64,000 bases of DNA, from positions 32,229 through 96,228 of the forward strand of contig JAITQA010000115.1 of the NCBI GenBank assembly GCA_031289145.1, given 5' to 3'. Positions 17,920-27,517 of this stretch are shown one piece after another (position 1 is the stretch's first letter; each line of letters begins with the position of its first letter). Below the pieces are notes generated by a model. That model saw only the letters and a program-made list of their open reading frames with translations, was not told where the DNA came from and made no database searches. The translations under genes were made by a program, and so were the position numbers. The stretch is from Dysgonamonadaceae bacterium (lineage in GTDB: Bacteria; Bacteroidota; Bacteroidia; Bacteroidales; Azobacteroidaceae).

Positions 17920-19605
17920 ATGAAAACAAAAATATATCGTATACAATACTTGTTGATTTGTCTCACAGGATTCTTGCCATTCAGCTGTATAGACAACGAA
18001 CCTCCTGTGGAAGATTTGCCTTCGGCCGATGTAGCATTTACTTACGAAGTAACGGACGACATTTATCAATTGGATTATTATGTGGGTGCAACCGTAGAGT
18101 TTACCAGCATTTCAAATCTACAAGGCGAATGTACCTGGGATTTCGGCGATGGTAGCGGAGAGATTACCGGCAATGTGGTAACGCATAAATTTGCTGTGGC
18201 AGGCACTTATCCTGTAAAACTTACGGTAGCCGGCACAAAAAACAAAGCACAGCCCATTCTGATAAAAGACATTGTGCCGATTATGTCGATTGACCCCATT
18301 GAAGGCGGTATTTGCGAAGTATTGACTACCCCTGTAAGCATTTCGGTTGAGCTGCCGAATCCTGAAGGTTTGCAAGAAGATTATCTGTGGATTTTCCCGG
18401 AAGGAGCGACAGACGAAAACGGAAATCAGGTAACAACTTCCACTGCTGTAAACCCCGGAAAACTGAAATTCAGTCACGTAGGCTCGCAAGCCGTTCGGTT
18501 GCAGGCCAAATTAGGCGGACGCACCTTGGAAGAAGGAAAAGTAAACGTGCCTGTTGCTTATAATGAGGAAGTTCCAACCCTGTATTATGCGGTCAAAGGC
18601 GGTAATATTATGGCGCTTAAATTGGTAAACAATAAGCCTGCCGCTATGAATATTAACCCGTTTGATATGGCGGTTTCATCGGGAAAACACCCGTTGAACA
18701 TCCTGTTTAACGATGCTTCGCTTTATGTATTGGATTGCGGCCAGCAGTTTACATTCGTAGACGATGGAGACGGAGTGCTGGGAGATGGAAGGATTACCGT
18801 TATCGCCAAAGACGGATCGAAAGTGGAAACCATGTTGACAAATGTCGGAGGCGCAGCTTTCAATGACCCGTTTTACGGATATATAGAAGGAACTTCCCTG
18901 TATTTTGCGAACCGGAATACCGGCATCGGCAAAATAGTGTTGACGGAACGCAATAAGATTTATTCGCTTTCCGAATATCCTTGGTATGTGCAGAATGCCT
19001 TGGTGGGTTACTACAACAACGGTTGGAGTTACGGCTCAATGAACGCTTGTTTTACGAGAATAGACGGCACGTGGTATTGGTGCAAAACCTACAACGGAAC
19101 AGGAATATTCCGCTTTACCGAAGCCGATATTCTGAAACAAACCATCACAGGGGGCACCCCTGCACCCGCTGCCGGCGTTGCCTTATCGGGCATGACTCCG
19201 AAATCGTTGGTATGGGACAGTAAAAATCAAGTCATTTATTTTGCAGTTTACGACACCGGTTACGAAGGATTGTACCGTTGTACACTGGACCAGTTCAGTG
19301 CCATTGGCGGCTCAAAAAGCAGTTTGGCGCCCTATAAATTGAAAACAGCCGACGGAAAAAGCGTTACGCCGATTACCGAAGCGGGAAAAGGCGAAGGCTC
19401 GTCGGGCGAATTTATCGGAATATGCCAACTCACATTGGATGAAGCAACCGGTTGCGTTTACTTTGGTTTGCGCTCGGCTAATCCCGATGAGATAAAATCC
19501 GGTTTGATGCGTTACAACCCTGCTAAAGGCATTATCGAACACGTTATCGAAGGTGTTGAAGTGTACGGTGTGGCAGTAAATAACAGCAAATCGAAATTAT
19601 TTTAA
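17920..19605 (+). CDS. PKD-domain lipoprotein with C-terminal propeller-like region
   Basis: 561 aa. Lipobox LPFSC (Cys23). A PKD domain covers about 32-125, with the diagnostic CTWDFGDGSGE and THKFAVAGTYPVKLTV. A second beta-sandwich (about 126-210, YLWIFPEGATDENGN) follows. Residues about 215-560 form repeated beta-strand blocks (YAVKGGNIMALKL; LYVLDCGQQF; LYFANRNTGIGKIVL; VIYFAVYDTGYEGLYRC; VYFGLRSANPDEIKSGLMRY) suggesting a six- or seven-bladed propeller. No catalytic motif is seen. Likely a surface-exposed carbohydrate- or wall-binding protein working with SusC1/D1. Spacing to the next gene is 17 bp, same operon. Confidence 0.75.
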   Translation: MKTKIYRIQYLLICLTGFLPFSCIDNEPPVEDLPSADVAFTYEVTDDIYQLDYYVGATVEFTSISNLQGECTWDFGDGSGEITGNVVTHKFAVAGTYPVKLTVAGTKNKAQPILIKDIVPIMSIDPIEGGICEVLTTPVSISVELPNPEGLQEDYLWIFPEGATDENGNQVTTSTAVNPGKLKFSHVGSQAVRLQAKLGGRTLEEGKVNVPVAYNEEVPTLYYAVKGGNIMALKLVNNKPAAMNINPFDMAVSSGKHPLNILFNDASLYVLDCGQQFTFVDDGDGVLGDGRITVIAKDGSKVETMLTNVGGAAFNDPFYGYIEGTSLYFANRNTGIGKIVLTERNKIYSLSEYPWYVQNALVGYYNNGWSYGSMNACFTRIDGTWYWCKTYNGTGIFRFTEADILKQTITGGTPAPAAGVALSGMTPKSLVWDSKNQVIYFAVYDTGYEGLYRCTLDQFSAIGGSKSSLAPYKLKTADGKSVTPITEAGKGEGSSGEFIGICQLTLDEATGCVYFGLRSANPDEIKSGLMRYNPAKGIIEHVIEGVEVYGVAVNNSKSKLF

Positions 19606-19622
19606 GTAAAAAATCAATAGTA

Positions 19623-22250
19623 ATGAAACGAATAATTCAAATAACAGTCTTGTTGTTTATAATGGGAGGAACGCTTCAGGCACAACCACCCAAACGCGAA
19701 GTTCGCGCTACCTGGCTTTCGACTGTGTGGCGGTTGGACTGGCCGGCGGCCACAGTACCCGTTGCCACCGGAAACAATGAGACTGCCCGTGAGAACGTTC
19801 GCACTTCTCAGAAAAATGGTTTACTCGCGATTCTCAACAAGTTGCAAGCCGCTAATTTCAATACGGTATTTTTTCAGATAAGGGGAATGAGCGATGCTTT
19901 TTATCATTCGCAATATGAGCCTTGGAGCCAGTATCTTTCTGATGTACGTGGCGCTGATCCGGGTTGGGACCCCTTGGCCTATATCATCGAAGAGGCACAT
20001 ACACGGGGTATCGAAGTGCATGCCTGGCTGAATCCTTACCGTTATTCCACTTCGGCTGAATCGCACGGCAATTTGCCGACTGATTATGCTGCCTTGCACC
20101 CCGATTGGTTATTGGATTACGGCAGTTATACCAAAATCCTCAATCCGGGAATGCCGGAAGTGAGGCAGCGAATCTGCGATGTGGTAGCCGATATTATTAC
20201 CCATTACGATGTGGATGGCATTATTTTCGACGATTATTTTTATGTTGAAGGAATAAGCAATGCATTAGACAATGCTCAATATCAGGCTTATAACCCATCG
20301 GGGTTGTCGCAAGCCGATTGGCGGCGCGACAATGTAAACCGGATGGTACGCGATGTTCAGGCGCGTATCAACAGCCTGAAACCCTACATTACCTTTGGTA
20401 TCGGACCGGCGGGTGTAGCGGCTTCGAATGCATCGGTAGCAGCCAAATACGGGGTCGACCCTCCACCTGTGGGTGCCGATTGGCAGTATGGTGGCATTTA
20501 CAGCGATCCTTTGGCATGGCTCAGCGATGGCTCGATCGATTATATTTCGCCACAATTGTATTGGGCTATCGGCTCAGGCACCGACTATTCAAGACTGAGT
20601 CCCTGGTGGGCGAAAATAGCCAACCTGTTTGGGCGGCATTATTATTCGAGCAATACGAGCAGTTACAGCAATGCCGTGACCGAATTGCCTGCCGAAGTGC
20701 AAGTCAATCGCGATGCAGACCTCAATGGTACGACGGGTGCAGTCTTTTTCCGCACCAACAATTTGGCGCAAACAGCGCTCAACGCCTTAAAAACCAATTC
20801 GTACCAATATCCTGCTTTGCGTTCGGCTTACGGATGGAAAACGGCTCCCACGCAAACTTTGGTGGATAACCTTGCCTTGTCGGGACAAAACCTGACATGG
20901 AATTACACCGACAACAGTGTGCGTTACAGCATTTATGCCGTACCCAACGCCAATCGCAACGATGCGGACGCTTTTGCATCTTCAAAATATTTGCAGGGTA
21001 TTGCCTATTCGAAAAATTACACCTTGCCCGCAGGCATAAACGCATCGACCCATAAAATAGCCGTAGCCGTTTATGACCGTTACGGAAACGAATTTCCTTC
21101 GCGTGTTTTGGGTGAAACAACAACAAGCCTTGCTGCTGTGCAACTCACGTACCCTGCCAATAATGCGGAAAATATGGTTTTGCCCGCTCTGTTCACCTGG
21201 AATTCGACAAACGGCGCCGATTATCATGTATGGGAGCTGTCGGCAAACGCCGATTTTACCCAGCCGATTGCTTCACGCGAAACAGCGGATGCCGTGTTTA
21301 ATTCGGGTTTGCAATCCAACATCAAAGAAAATACGACCTATTATTGGCGTGTTAAATCGCTCAAAGCGAACGCACTGCTTGCAGTTTCGGAAGTACGCAG
21401 CTTCAACGGCACTAAATTTAAACTGATTTCGCCCGCCGATGCGGCTACGAATGTGTCGATGTCGCCCGAATTTTCGTGGATGAACATTGGTGCAGGCGCA
21501 ACTTACACGCTCGAAATTTCAGCTAAATCCGATTTCAGCACAATGGCTTATACAACCACCGTGCAAACAACAACAGCCAATGTACCTGGCGGATTTCTGT
21601 CCACGGCGACTACTTACTACGCGCGTGTAAGAGCTGTGTTGGGACCCATACAAGCCATTTCGGAACGGATTTATTTTGTTACCGAAGAGTTGCCGGTACC
21701 GATACCGGTACTTATTTCGCCCATTGATGGCGCTACCATTGCCGGTACCGAAATTGAAATCACTTGGCAAGCGCAAGAGTCAAAAGGTTTCCGTGCCGAG
21801 TTGTCGCAAAATTCGACCTTCCCGACACGCGGAACAACACTGAAATCGGTCGATGCATTTATTTACAGCGCCGTTTACAGTGATTTGGATCCGGGCGCTT
21901 ACTATCTCCGCGTAAGGGCTAAAAACAGTGAAGGACTGACAGAGCCATCGGCATTTGTTACGGTTTATCTCACAGGATCGACAGCAATTGCCGGCCTTGA
22001 TGCATTGGAATCCTGTTACAGTTATTACGACGCTGCAGGTCACTGCTATATTGTAATTAACAGTGCGAAAAGTTCATCTGCCGCTATTGCCGTTTATTCG
22101 ATAACGGGTATGCAGCTCAATAAACAGGAATATGGATTGAATATGGGAAAGAACACCTTGTCGTTTGATATGACACGCTATCCCAAAGGCTTCTACCTGA
22201 TTAAAATAAATACCGGAAGTAGCGAAAAAACGATAAAAGTGAGAAAATAA
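19623..22250 (+). CDS. GHL10 (DUF187) family glycoside hydrolase with FN3 domains and T9SS sorting domain
   Basis: 875 aa. Signal peptide 1 to about 19. The GHL10 TIM-barrel domain (about 24-400) shows the opening KREVRATWLSTVWRLDWP, FNTVFFQIRGMSDAFY, GIEVHAWLNPYRY and the core DVDGIIFDDYFY (about 197-208), whose acidic pair is a likely catalytic site. Fibronectin-type or similar beta-sandwich repeats (about 415-790) follow, and a C-terminal T9SS type-A sorting domain (about 800-875, ending FYLIKINTGSSEKTIKVRK). DUF187 proteins such as YngK are glycosidases of poorly known specificity; context suggests a cell-wall glycan. It has a paralogue at 29527. Expected to be exported through the outer membrane. 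Confidence 0.88.
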   Translation: MKRIIQITVLLFIMGGTLQAQPPKREVRATWLSTVWRLDWPAATVPVATGNNETARENVRTSQKNGLLAILNKLQAANFNTVFFQIRGMSDAFYHSQYEPWSQYLSDVRGADPGWDPLAYIIEEAHTRGIEVHAWLNPYRYSTSAESHGNLPTDYAALHPDWLLDYGSYTKILNPGMPEVRQRICDVVADIITHYDVDGIIFDDYFYVEGISNALDNAQYQAYNPSGLSQADWRRDNVNRMVRDVQARINSLKPYITFGIGPAGVAASNASVAAKYGVDPPPVGADWQYGGIYSDPLAWLSDGSIDYISPQLYWAIGSGTDYSRLSPWWAKIANLFGRHYYSSNTSSYSNAVTELPAEVQVNRDADLNGTTGAVFFRTNNLAQTALNALKTNSYQYPALRSAYGWKTAPTQTLVDNLALSGQNLTWNYTDNSVRYSIYAVPNANRNDADAFASSKYLQGIAYSKNYTLPAGINASTHKIAVAVYDRYGNEFPSRVLGETTTSLAAVQLTYPANNAENMVLPALFTWNSTNGADYHVWELSANADFTQPIASRETADAVFNSGLQSNIKENTTYYWRVKSLKANALLAVSEVRSFNGTKFKLISPADAATNVSMSPEFSWMNIGAGATYTLEISAKSDFSTMAYTTTVQTTTANVPGGFLSTATTYYARVRAVLGPIQAISERIYFVTEELPVPIPVLISPIDGATIAGTEIEITWQAQESKGFRAELSQNSTFPTRGTTLKSVDAFIYSAVYSDLDPGAYYLRVRAKNSEGLTEPSAFVTVYLTGSTAIAGLDALESCYSYYDAAGHCYIVINSAKSSSAAIAVYSITGMQLNKQEYGLNMGKNTLSFDMTRYPKGFYLIKINTGSSEKTIKVRK

Positions 22251-22261
22251 AAAAAGAAATT

Positions 22262-22309
22262 TTGATTTTTCACAGGGTTTTAACGGACTTCGATCCTGTG
22301 AAAAATCAA
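22262..22309. terminator. Hairpin between GHL10-1 and InlB-repeat gene
   Basis: A perfect 15-bp stem (22262-22276 with 22295-22309; ttgatttttcacagg and its complement) closes an 18-nt loop. No long T-run follows on the plus strand, so it may be an mRNA 3'-end stabiliser or a partial terminator rather than a strong stop. Confidence 0.6.
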
Positions 22310-22374
22310 CTATAAAAAGTATAGTTTTAGGTTTTAGGAGTCCATATAAATTACGTAAATAAATTTAATTGATC

Positions 22375-24903
22375 ATGAAAAAAATTACTTTATTATTGAT
22401 GGCGTGCTGCATGTCTGTAATGACATTTGCAGCGGGTGGAAACATCACCTACGTGTTGAACGGAGGCGTAACCAACCCCGACGGGTGGACGAGCAAAGCA
22501 GATATGCTTGTCGGATTTAATCAGGACTACAATACTGCAAATTCTGTTGCTTCAAGCGCAACGTGGTACACATGGGAAACGCTGGACGTTATCTTGGCAG
22601 CCGGCGACCCGGTAGTTCGCATTCCGACTTTTGCAGCTGCAGGTTTCTATCCTGTGCTTACTGCTGCAAAATGGCAATGGTTGCACGACTATATTGTGGC
22701 TACCGGAGTTGCTCAAAGTATCGCAGCGATAGCAGAAGCCGATAATGCTTTTTGGCGTTATGAAGTGTCGGCATTTTTTGTGAACGGCAAACGCGCTGCA
22801 TGGCCGATTTCTGCCGATTATACTGTTGCAGGGCAACCCTCAGCATTTATACCGGCTTGGAAACAGGCTTTTGCCGGTCCTGCCACTTATGATGGAAGCG
22901 CGGATGTGACTATTCCCGATCCCTACAAAGAAGGTTCTACTTTCGACGGCTGGTACGCAACAGCTGATTTTTCGGGCGCCAAAGTAACATCCATTCCTGC
23001 CGGATCGGATGGAGACAAAACACTCTATGCCAAATGGGTGGACTACGTTCCTACCTGCGCCGAAGTGAAAGCATTGGCAGCAGGCACAACTACCAAAGCA
23101 AGTGGTGTTGTAACCTACGTTAACGGTACTGCCGTATATCTTCAGGATGCTTCCGCCGGATTGCTCATTGAATTTGCAGCAGTTCCTTCCGTAGCCGCAG
23201 GCGATAAAATTACCCTAAGTGGAACAACCGCCGCTGTGGGCGCATACGTGAAACTGACCGGCGCGACCTTGTCGGAAAAAGAAGCCGCTACGCTTCCGGC
23301 TTTCCAAACCATTAATTTGGCAACCTTGTTAGCCGACGCTGCTCCTTATATGTTTGAATATCTTTATTTGGAAGGCTTAACGATAACCGCTTATGGAAGC
23401 GGTACTGTTACTTTGTCCGACGATGCAAACAATGCCATCACGCTGGTTGCAACATTGAGCCAGACGACGTTCCCGGTAGGCACCAAAGTAAATCTGAAAG
23501 CTACAGTAAGCTATGATACGAAAGTTCTGCTGGTGGGATATCCGGAAAATGTGGTAGCCGCGCTGGTTTCGATACCCGACCCCGCAACGTATCCTGCTCA
23601 AGGGAATGGAAAATATACATTGACAAACAAATGGCTTATAGCCAATACGCTGGATAACTTCACCGCCAATCGACTTGGAATCGCCGATCACGTACGCGGT
23701 ATGGCGGCAAAAGACGGCAAAATGTATTTCCCCGACAGAAACCTCAAACAGTTAGTCGTAGTGGACGGTGCAACAGGCGCAAGGTTAGCTCCTATTCCGT
23801 TGGCGTCTAATATTTTCCGTTTTATCAACGCTTCAGGAGCAGAACAAGATGCGGGAACGCTTCCGTTCAACGATATTAAAGTGGACGCAGCCGGACATAT
23901 CCTGCTGGGCAACTGTATCACTTCCAACGCACAGCCTTTCCAAGTATGGAAAATCAATTTGGCAGACGGAACAGGAACATTGATAGTAAGCGAAATACTG
24001 CTAGACAATCCTGATTTTGCCCAGTCTACTATTCGTTTCGACGCCTTCGGCGTGTATGGCGACGTGGACAATGACGCCATTATTATGGCAGCCAACGCTT
24101 CGGCAATGGAAGCCTATAAGTTTACAATAAGAGGTGGAGTACTAGAATCTGTCGAAGTGGTTATTATTGATGTTTCTGAAGCAGGAACCTTCCTGACCGG
24201 ATTGGCTAATCCGGGAACGGCTCCGCAAATTTTCCCGATGGACGAAAATTATTTCTACTTGGATGGATTTTCCACGCTTCCTACCTTAATTGATATGGAA
24301 GGAAATGTGGTAGATGGATTTTACAATGTTCCGGTTGAAGTAGAAGACTGGGAGACAGGTAATGGTAACAAAAAAGGACATAACGGTTTGGCCGAATTTG
24401 AATTGGGTGGCGAATATTTCTTCATCATGGCTTCTATGAATACGGCCGGAACGCCTCCTTCCGCTTTCCGCCTGTTCAAGTGGAAAGACGCCAACAAGGA
24501 ATTCAAAGATATTGAATCCTTGTGGACGCTTCCAGCAGCAGGTATGGGCAGCGCTACCAATGGGTATCGTACGGCAGTGCCTTCGGTAGAAGTAAATGAA
24601 GCCACAAAAACCGCTACTATCTACTTGTACACCGGTGAAAACGGTTACGGCGTTTATGAATTTAAAATCGGTGCCAGCGCGATCAATCCTGTTAATAAAG
24701 ACGCTGTCAGCGTAATCGCATCGGGCAATCAAGTGCGATTGAGCGAAAAAGCAGCCGGTATAAAAGTGTTTAATCTGGTGGGTCAATTAGTACAAAAAGC
24801 GCAAGGAGTATCTTCAATAACAATACCGAACAGAGGTATGTATATTGTATCCGTACAAACGCTCAAAGGGGAAATTATTACGAAGAAAGTAATAATTAAA
24901 TAA
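22375..24903 (+). CDS. Secreted protein with InlB-type repeat, OB-fold-like and propeller regions, T9SS-sorted
   Basis: 842 aa from the ATG at 22375 (a TTG at 22369 would add two residues). Signal peptide 1 to about 20 (ending MTFAAG). Residues about 24-220 resemble a Listeria-Bacteroides repeat region (NITYVLNGGVTNPDGW, ending FDGWYATADFSGAKV..LYAKW). Two OB-fold-like modules follow, about 225-400 (KASGVVTYVNGTAVYLQDASAGL; FEYLYLEGLTI). A beta-propeller region (about 405-760; DHVRGMAAKDGKMYFPDR) comes next, then a T9SS domain ending YIVSVQTLKGEIITKKVIIK. No catalytic residues recognised; probably an adhesin or substrate-binding protein. It is bracketed by a hairpin before and a terminator after. 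Confidence 0.78.
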   Translation: MKKITLLLMACCMSVMTFAAGGNITYVLNGGVTNPDGWTSKADMLVGFNQDYNTANSVASSATWYTWETLDVILAAGDPVVRIPTFAAAGFYPVLTAAKWQWLHDYIVATGVAQSIAAIAEADNAFWRYEVSAFFVNGKRAAWPISADYTVAGQPSAFIPAWKQAFAGPATYDGSADVTIPDPYKEGSTFDGWYATADFSGAKVTSIPAGSDGDKTLYAKWVDYVPTCAEVKALAAGTTTKASGVVTYVNGTAVYLQDASAGLLIEFAAVPSVAAGDKITLSGTTAAVGAYVKLTGATLSEKEAATLPAFQTINLATLLADAAPYMFEYLYLEGLTITAYGSGTVTLSDDANNAITLVATLSQTTFPVGTKVNLKATVSYDTKVLLVGYPENVVAALVSIPDPATYPAQGNGKYTLTNKWLIANTLDNFTANRLGIADHVRGMAAKDGKMYFPDRNLKQLVVVDGATGARLAPIPLASNIFRFINASGAEQDAGTLPFNDIKVDAAGHILLGNCITSNAQPFQVWKINLADGTGTLIVSEILLDNPDFAQSTIRFDAFGVYGDVDNDAIIMAANASAMEAYKFTIRGGVLESVEVVIIDVSEAGTFLTGLANPGTAPQIFPMDENYFYLDGFSTLPTLIDMEGNVVDGFYNVPVEVEDWETGNGNKKGHNGLAEFELGGEYFFIMASMNTAGTPPSAFRLFKWKDANKEFKDIESLWTLPAAGMGSATNGYRTAVPSVEVNEATKTATIYLYTGENGYGVYEFKIGASAINPVNKDAVSVIASGNQVRLSEKAAGIKVFNLVGQLVQKAQGVSSITIPNRGMYIVSVQTLKGEIITKKVIIK

Positions 24904-24912
24904 GCGCTAAAC

Positions 24913-24943
24913 AAAGGGCAGGGGGAGCAATCCCCCGCCTTTT
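24913..24943 (+). terminator. Rho-independent terminator after the InlB-repeat gene
   Basis: A GC-rich stem (GGGGG/CCCCC extended by AAAGG/CCTTT across a small internal loop) with loop AGCAAT is followed by TTTTATTCT. It is the clearest intrinsic terminator in the locus and probably ends the first transcription unit. Confidence 0.75.
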
Positions 24944-24958
24944 ATTCTATCATCTTTT

Positions 24959-25006
24959 AAACACAAAGCATTGTTACCATTTTATCTATTACAGCACTTT
25001 GTGTTT
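24959..25006. terminator. Second inverted repeat before the NAGPA gene
   Basis: aaacacaaag (24959-24968) is inverted as ctttgtgttt (24997-25006) around a 28-nt loop and runs into a T-stretch. It may back up the preceding terminator. No convincing promoter consensus is visible before the ATG at 25049. Confidence 0.45.
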
Positions 25007-25048
25007 TTTCAAAAAAGTAGTTGCTGATTTTTAAAGTATGTTGCAAAA

Positions 25049-27517
25049 ATGAAAAAAGCGGTATTATCACTCATTTTGTTATGGTTTGCAGCCATCGTTT
25101 ATTCGCAAACGATTACACTGGATGGCACAGTATATAACGTGGATACGCTTGAAAACCATCAGGTAGGTCCCGCTACGCAATACATGAAGTTACGCCTAAC
25201 GACAACATCCACCAAACGGCTGGATGCCTATTTTCTCGTAGCCAACGTTACCGACCCCAATCTTACCGTACGCGCAGCATTGGGTCGCGATTCAATCTAT
25301 GGCGGTGAGGCTCCCACGACTACCGCGAAACGACTTTCAACTGAAGGCGCATTTTATTTCGCCGGAACAAATGGGGATTTTTACGACACAGGCGCAACAT
25401 ACGCCGGTTATCCCGTGTCCGGTAACATGATAAACAGTGAAATAGCCAGGATTCCGGGAAGCCGCCATGTATATACCTTCGATGCCAACAAAAAATCGTA
25501 TATCGGCATGATGACCTACGCCGGAAACGTTCATTCCGGAACGGAATCATGGGCAATCAACAGCATCAACCACACACGTGGCGAAAACGAACTGAAACTT
25601 TATAATCAGTACAACGGTAAATATACCCACACGAATGCTTATGGTACGGAAGTAGCCATTGAACTGATCAATGGCGATACTTGGGGCGTGAACCGTACCT
25701 TACACGCCAAAGTAACAAAAATAGAACAAAACGTCGGCAATATGGCTATTGCGAAAGGGAAAGCCGTGCTTTCGGGGCATGGCACGGCAGCAACCAACCT
25801 CAATGCGCTTTCGGTTGGCGACGAAATCGAACTCAATTTGAATTTGACTATGGAAGGCGGCATCACAAGCGAGTTTGCTCAGATGACCGGCGGAGACAAT
25901 TATGCTAAAATTGTGAATGATGGGGTAGTCGTTGTTACCGATTTCTGGAACGAATTGCATCCACGCACGGGTTTGGGCTATTCGCAAACCCGGGATTCGG
26001 TTATCTTTTGTGTAGTGGATGGTCGCAGTCCGCAATCCAACGGATGTACCACCAAAGTGTTGGGCCAATTAATGCAAAGCGTGGGCGCATACACGGCTTT
26101 CAATATGGATGGCGGCGGATCAAGCGCCATGTATCTGGCCGAACAGGGCAAAGCCGTGAATGTTACCAGCGATGGGTATGAACGCGCCGTAGGAAACAGC
26201 ATTTTTGTTGTGGCAACCTGTCCTACCGACAATGTCATAGCCAAAATCATACCTTACACAAGCCATATCGAGATACCGCAATACGGTATTTACGAATTGC
26301 ATTATCGCGGCTACAATCAATATGGCGTACTGCTCGACAGTGATTTAAGCGGCGTAGTTTTGTCGTCCCCTGCCGACTTGGGAACCGTCAACGGCAACCA
26401 ATTTACTTGCACCGGTACCCAGCCCGGCATTTTGACGGCAACTTATAACGGTACGATAACGGCACAAATCTACATTACGCCCACAGCAACTTCCGGTGTA
26501 GAAATACGGCTCGATTCGGTATTGATTGACAACCGGAACGGCTACGACATAGAAGTATCGGCGCTTACTGCCGGAGGATTGCAACCCATTGCATCGCAGG
26601 TTTTAATATGGACGGTAGATAATCCTGCCGTATGTACGATTGAAACCGGCGTATTACGCGCCTTGTCGAATGGATCCACTTTTGTAGTGGGCGCCTTGGG
26701 CGAAATGAAGGACACGCTCTATGTTACAGTAGAAAATCCATCTGCGCAACGTATGGTAAGTGATGTGTTCGTACCGAACGAATGGACGATAAGCACTATC
26801 AGCGAATGGAATTCGACTGTGTCGTTCAATACCGACAATGTTCCTGTCTCGTGGGAACATGGCGGAGCGATCAATTTCCCCTATAAAAACGGACGGGCGC
26901 CCTACGTCCGGCTTACCAAAGACTATCGCCTTTACGGTTGCCCCGACACCTTAAAAATAGTGGCCAATATCGGCAATCTGCAACTGAAAGACGTGAGTAT
27001 TTCCTTGCGTGCCAACAATGATACGAAGACGGTAGCATTTAAAATTACGGCGCCTTTTCCTGCCAATACCGATTTTGATCTGGATGTACCCATCGCTTCG
27101 CTGTTTGAGAATGCCGGCATAGCCATCTACCCCTTGCAATTCAATAATGTACAATTCAATATCGAATCAAGCAATACCGTAGGTACGGATTATTTTTTGG
27201 CAGTCAAAGAAATCGCCCTGATTTACAGTGGCGTATCAACGACCGGCATCGTCGGTCTTCCGAAAACGTCCGCTTTCTCGGTCTATCCCAATCCGGTAAG
27301 CGGTGGGAATTTGTTTGTCCGTTTGGATAACAAACAACAGCAGGACGTGCACATTGCGTTGTTTACCCTTTCCGGACAATTGGTACAATCACAGCAATTC
27401 GGCAAATTGGCAACGGATGTGGTTTTGTTTCCCGTGAACGGTATTCCGCAAGGTATATACCTGTTGAAGGTGCACCAGGGCAATCAGGTCGAAACGCTAA
27501 AAATAATTATCCGATGA
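25049..27517 (+). CDS. Phosphodiester glycosidase (NAGPA/DUF2233 family), T9SS-sorted
   Basis: 822 aa. Signal peptide 1 to about 19 (ending IVYSQ). The NAGPA-type catalytic domain covers about 45-390: GTNGDFYDTG, HPRTGLGYSQTRDSVIFCVVDGR as two parts, and the family hallmark NMDGGGSSAMYL (about 351-362). The human relative removes GlcNAc from GlcNAc-alpha-1-P-6-mannose; bacterial members are thought to cleave sugar-1-phosphodiesters. Residues about 395-735 contain Ig-like modules shared with the next gene. A T9SS type-A domain closes the protein (SVYPNP..YLLKVHQGNQVETLKIIIR). The stop overlaps the start of the GH43 gene (ATGA). In this locus a teichoic-acid linkage is a plausible target, by inference only. 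Confidence 0.87.
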   Translation: MKKAVLSLILLWFAAIVYSQTITLDGTVYNVDTLENHQVGPATQYMKLRLTTTSTKRLDAYFLVANVTDPNLTVRAALGRDSIYGGEAPTTTAKRLSTEGAFYFAGTNGDFYDTGATYAGYPVSGNMINSEIARIPGSRHVYTFDANKKSYIGMMTYAGNVHSGTESWAINSINHTRGENELKLYNQYNGKYTHTNAYGTEVAIELINGDTWGVNRTLHAKVTKIEQNVGNMAIAKGKAVLSGHGTAATNLNALSVGDEIELNLNLTMEGGITSEFAQMTGGDNYAKIVNDGVVVVTDFWNELHPRTGLGYSQTRDSVIFCVVDGRSPQSNGCTTKVLGQLMQSVGAYTAFNMDGGGSSAMYLAEQGKAVNVTSDGYERAVGNSIFVVATCPTDNVIAKIIPYTSHIEIPQYGIYELHYRGYNQYGVLLDSDLSGVVLSSPADLGTVNGNQFTCTGTQPGILTATYNGTITAQIYITPTATSGVEIRLDSVLIDNRNGYDIEVSALTAGGLQPIASQVLIWTVDNPAVCTIETGVLRALSNGSTFVVGALGEMKDTLYVTVENPSAQRMVSDVFVPNEWTISTISEWNSTVSFNTDNVPVSWEHGGAINFPYKNGRAPYVRLTKDYRLYGCPDTLKIVANIGNLQLKDVSISLRANNDTKTVAFKITAPFPANTDFDLDVPIASLFENAGIAIYPLQFNNVQFNIESSNTVGTDYFLAVKEIALIYSGVSTTGIVGLPKTSAFSVYPNPVSGGNLFVRLDNKQQQDVHIALFTLSGQLVQSQQFGKLATDVVLFPVNGIPQGIYLLKVHQGNQVETLKIIIR

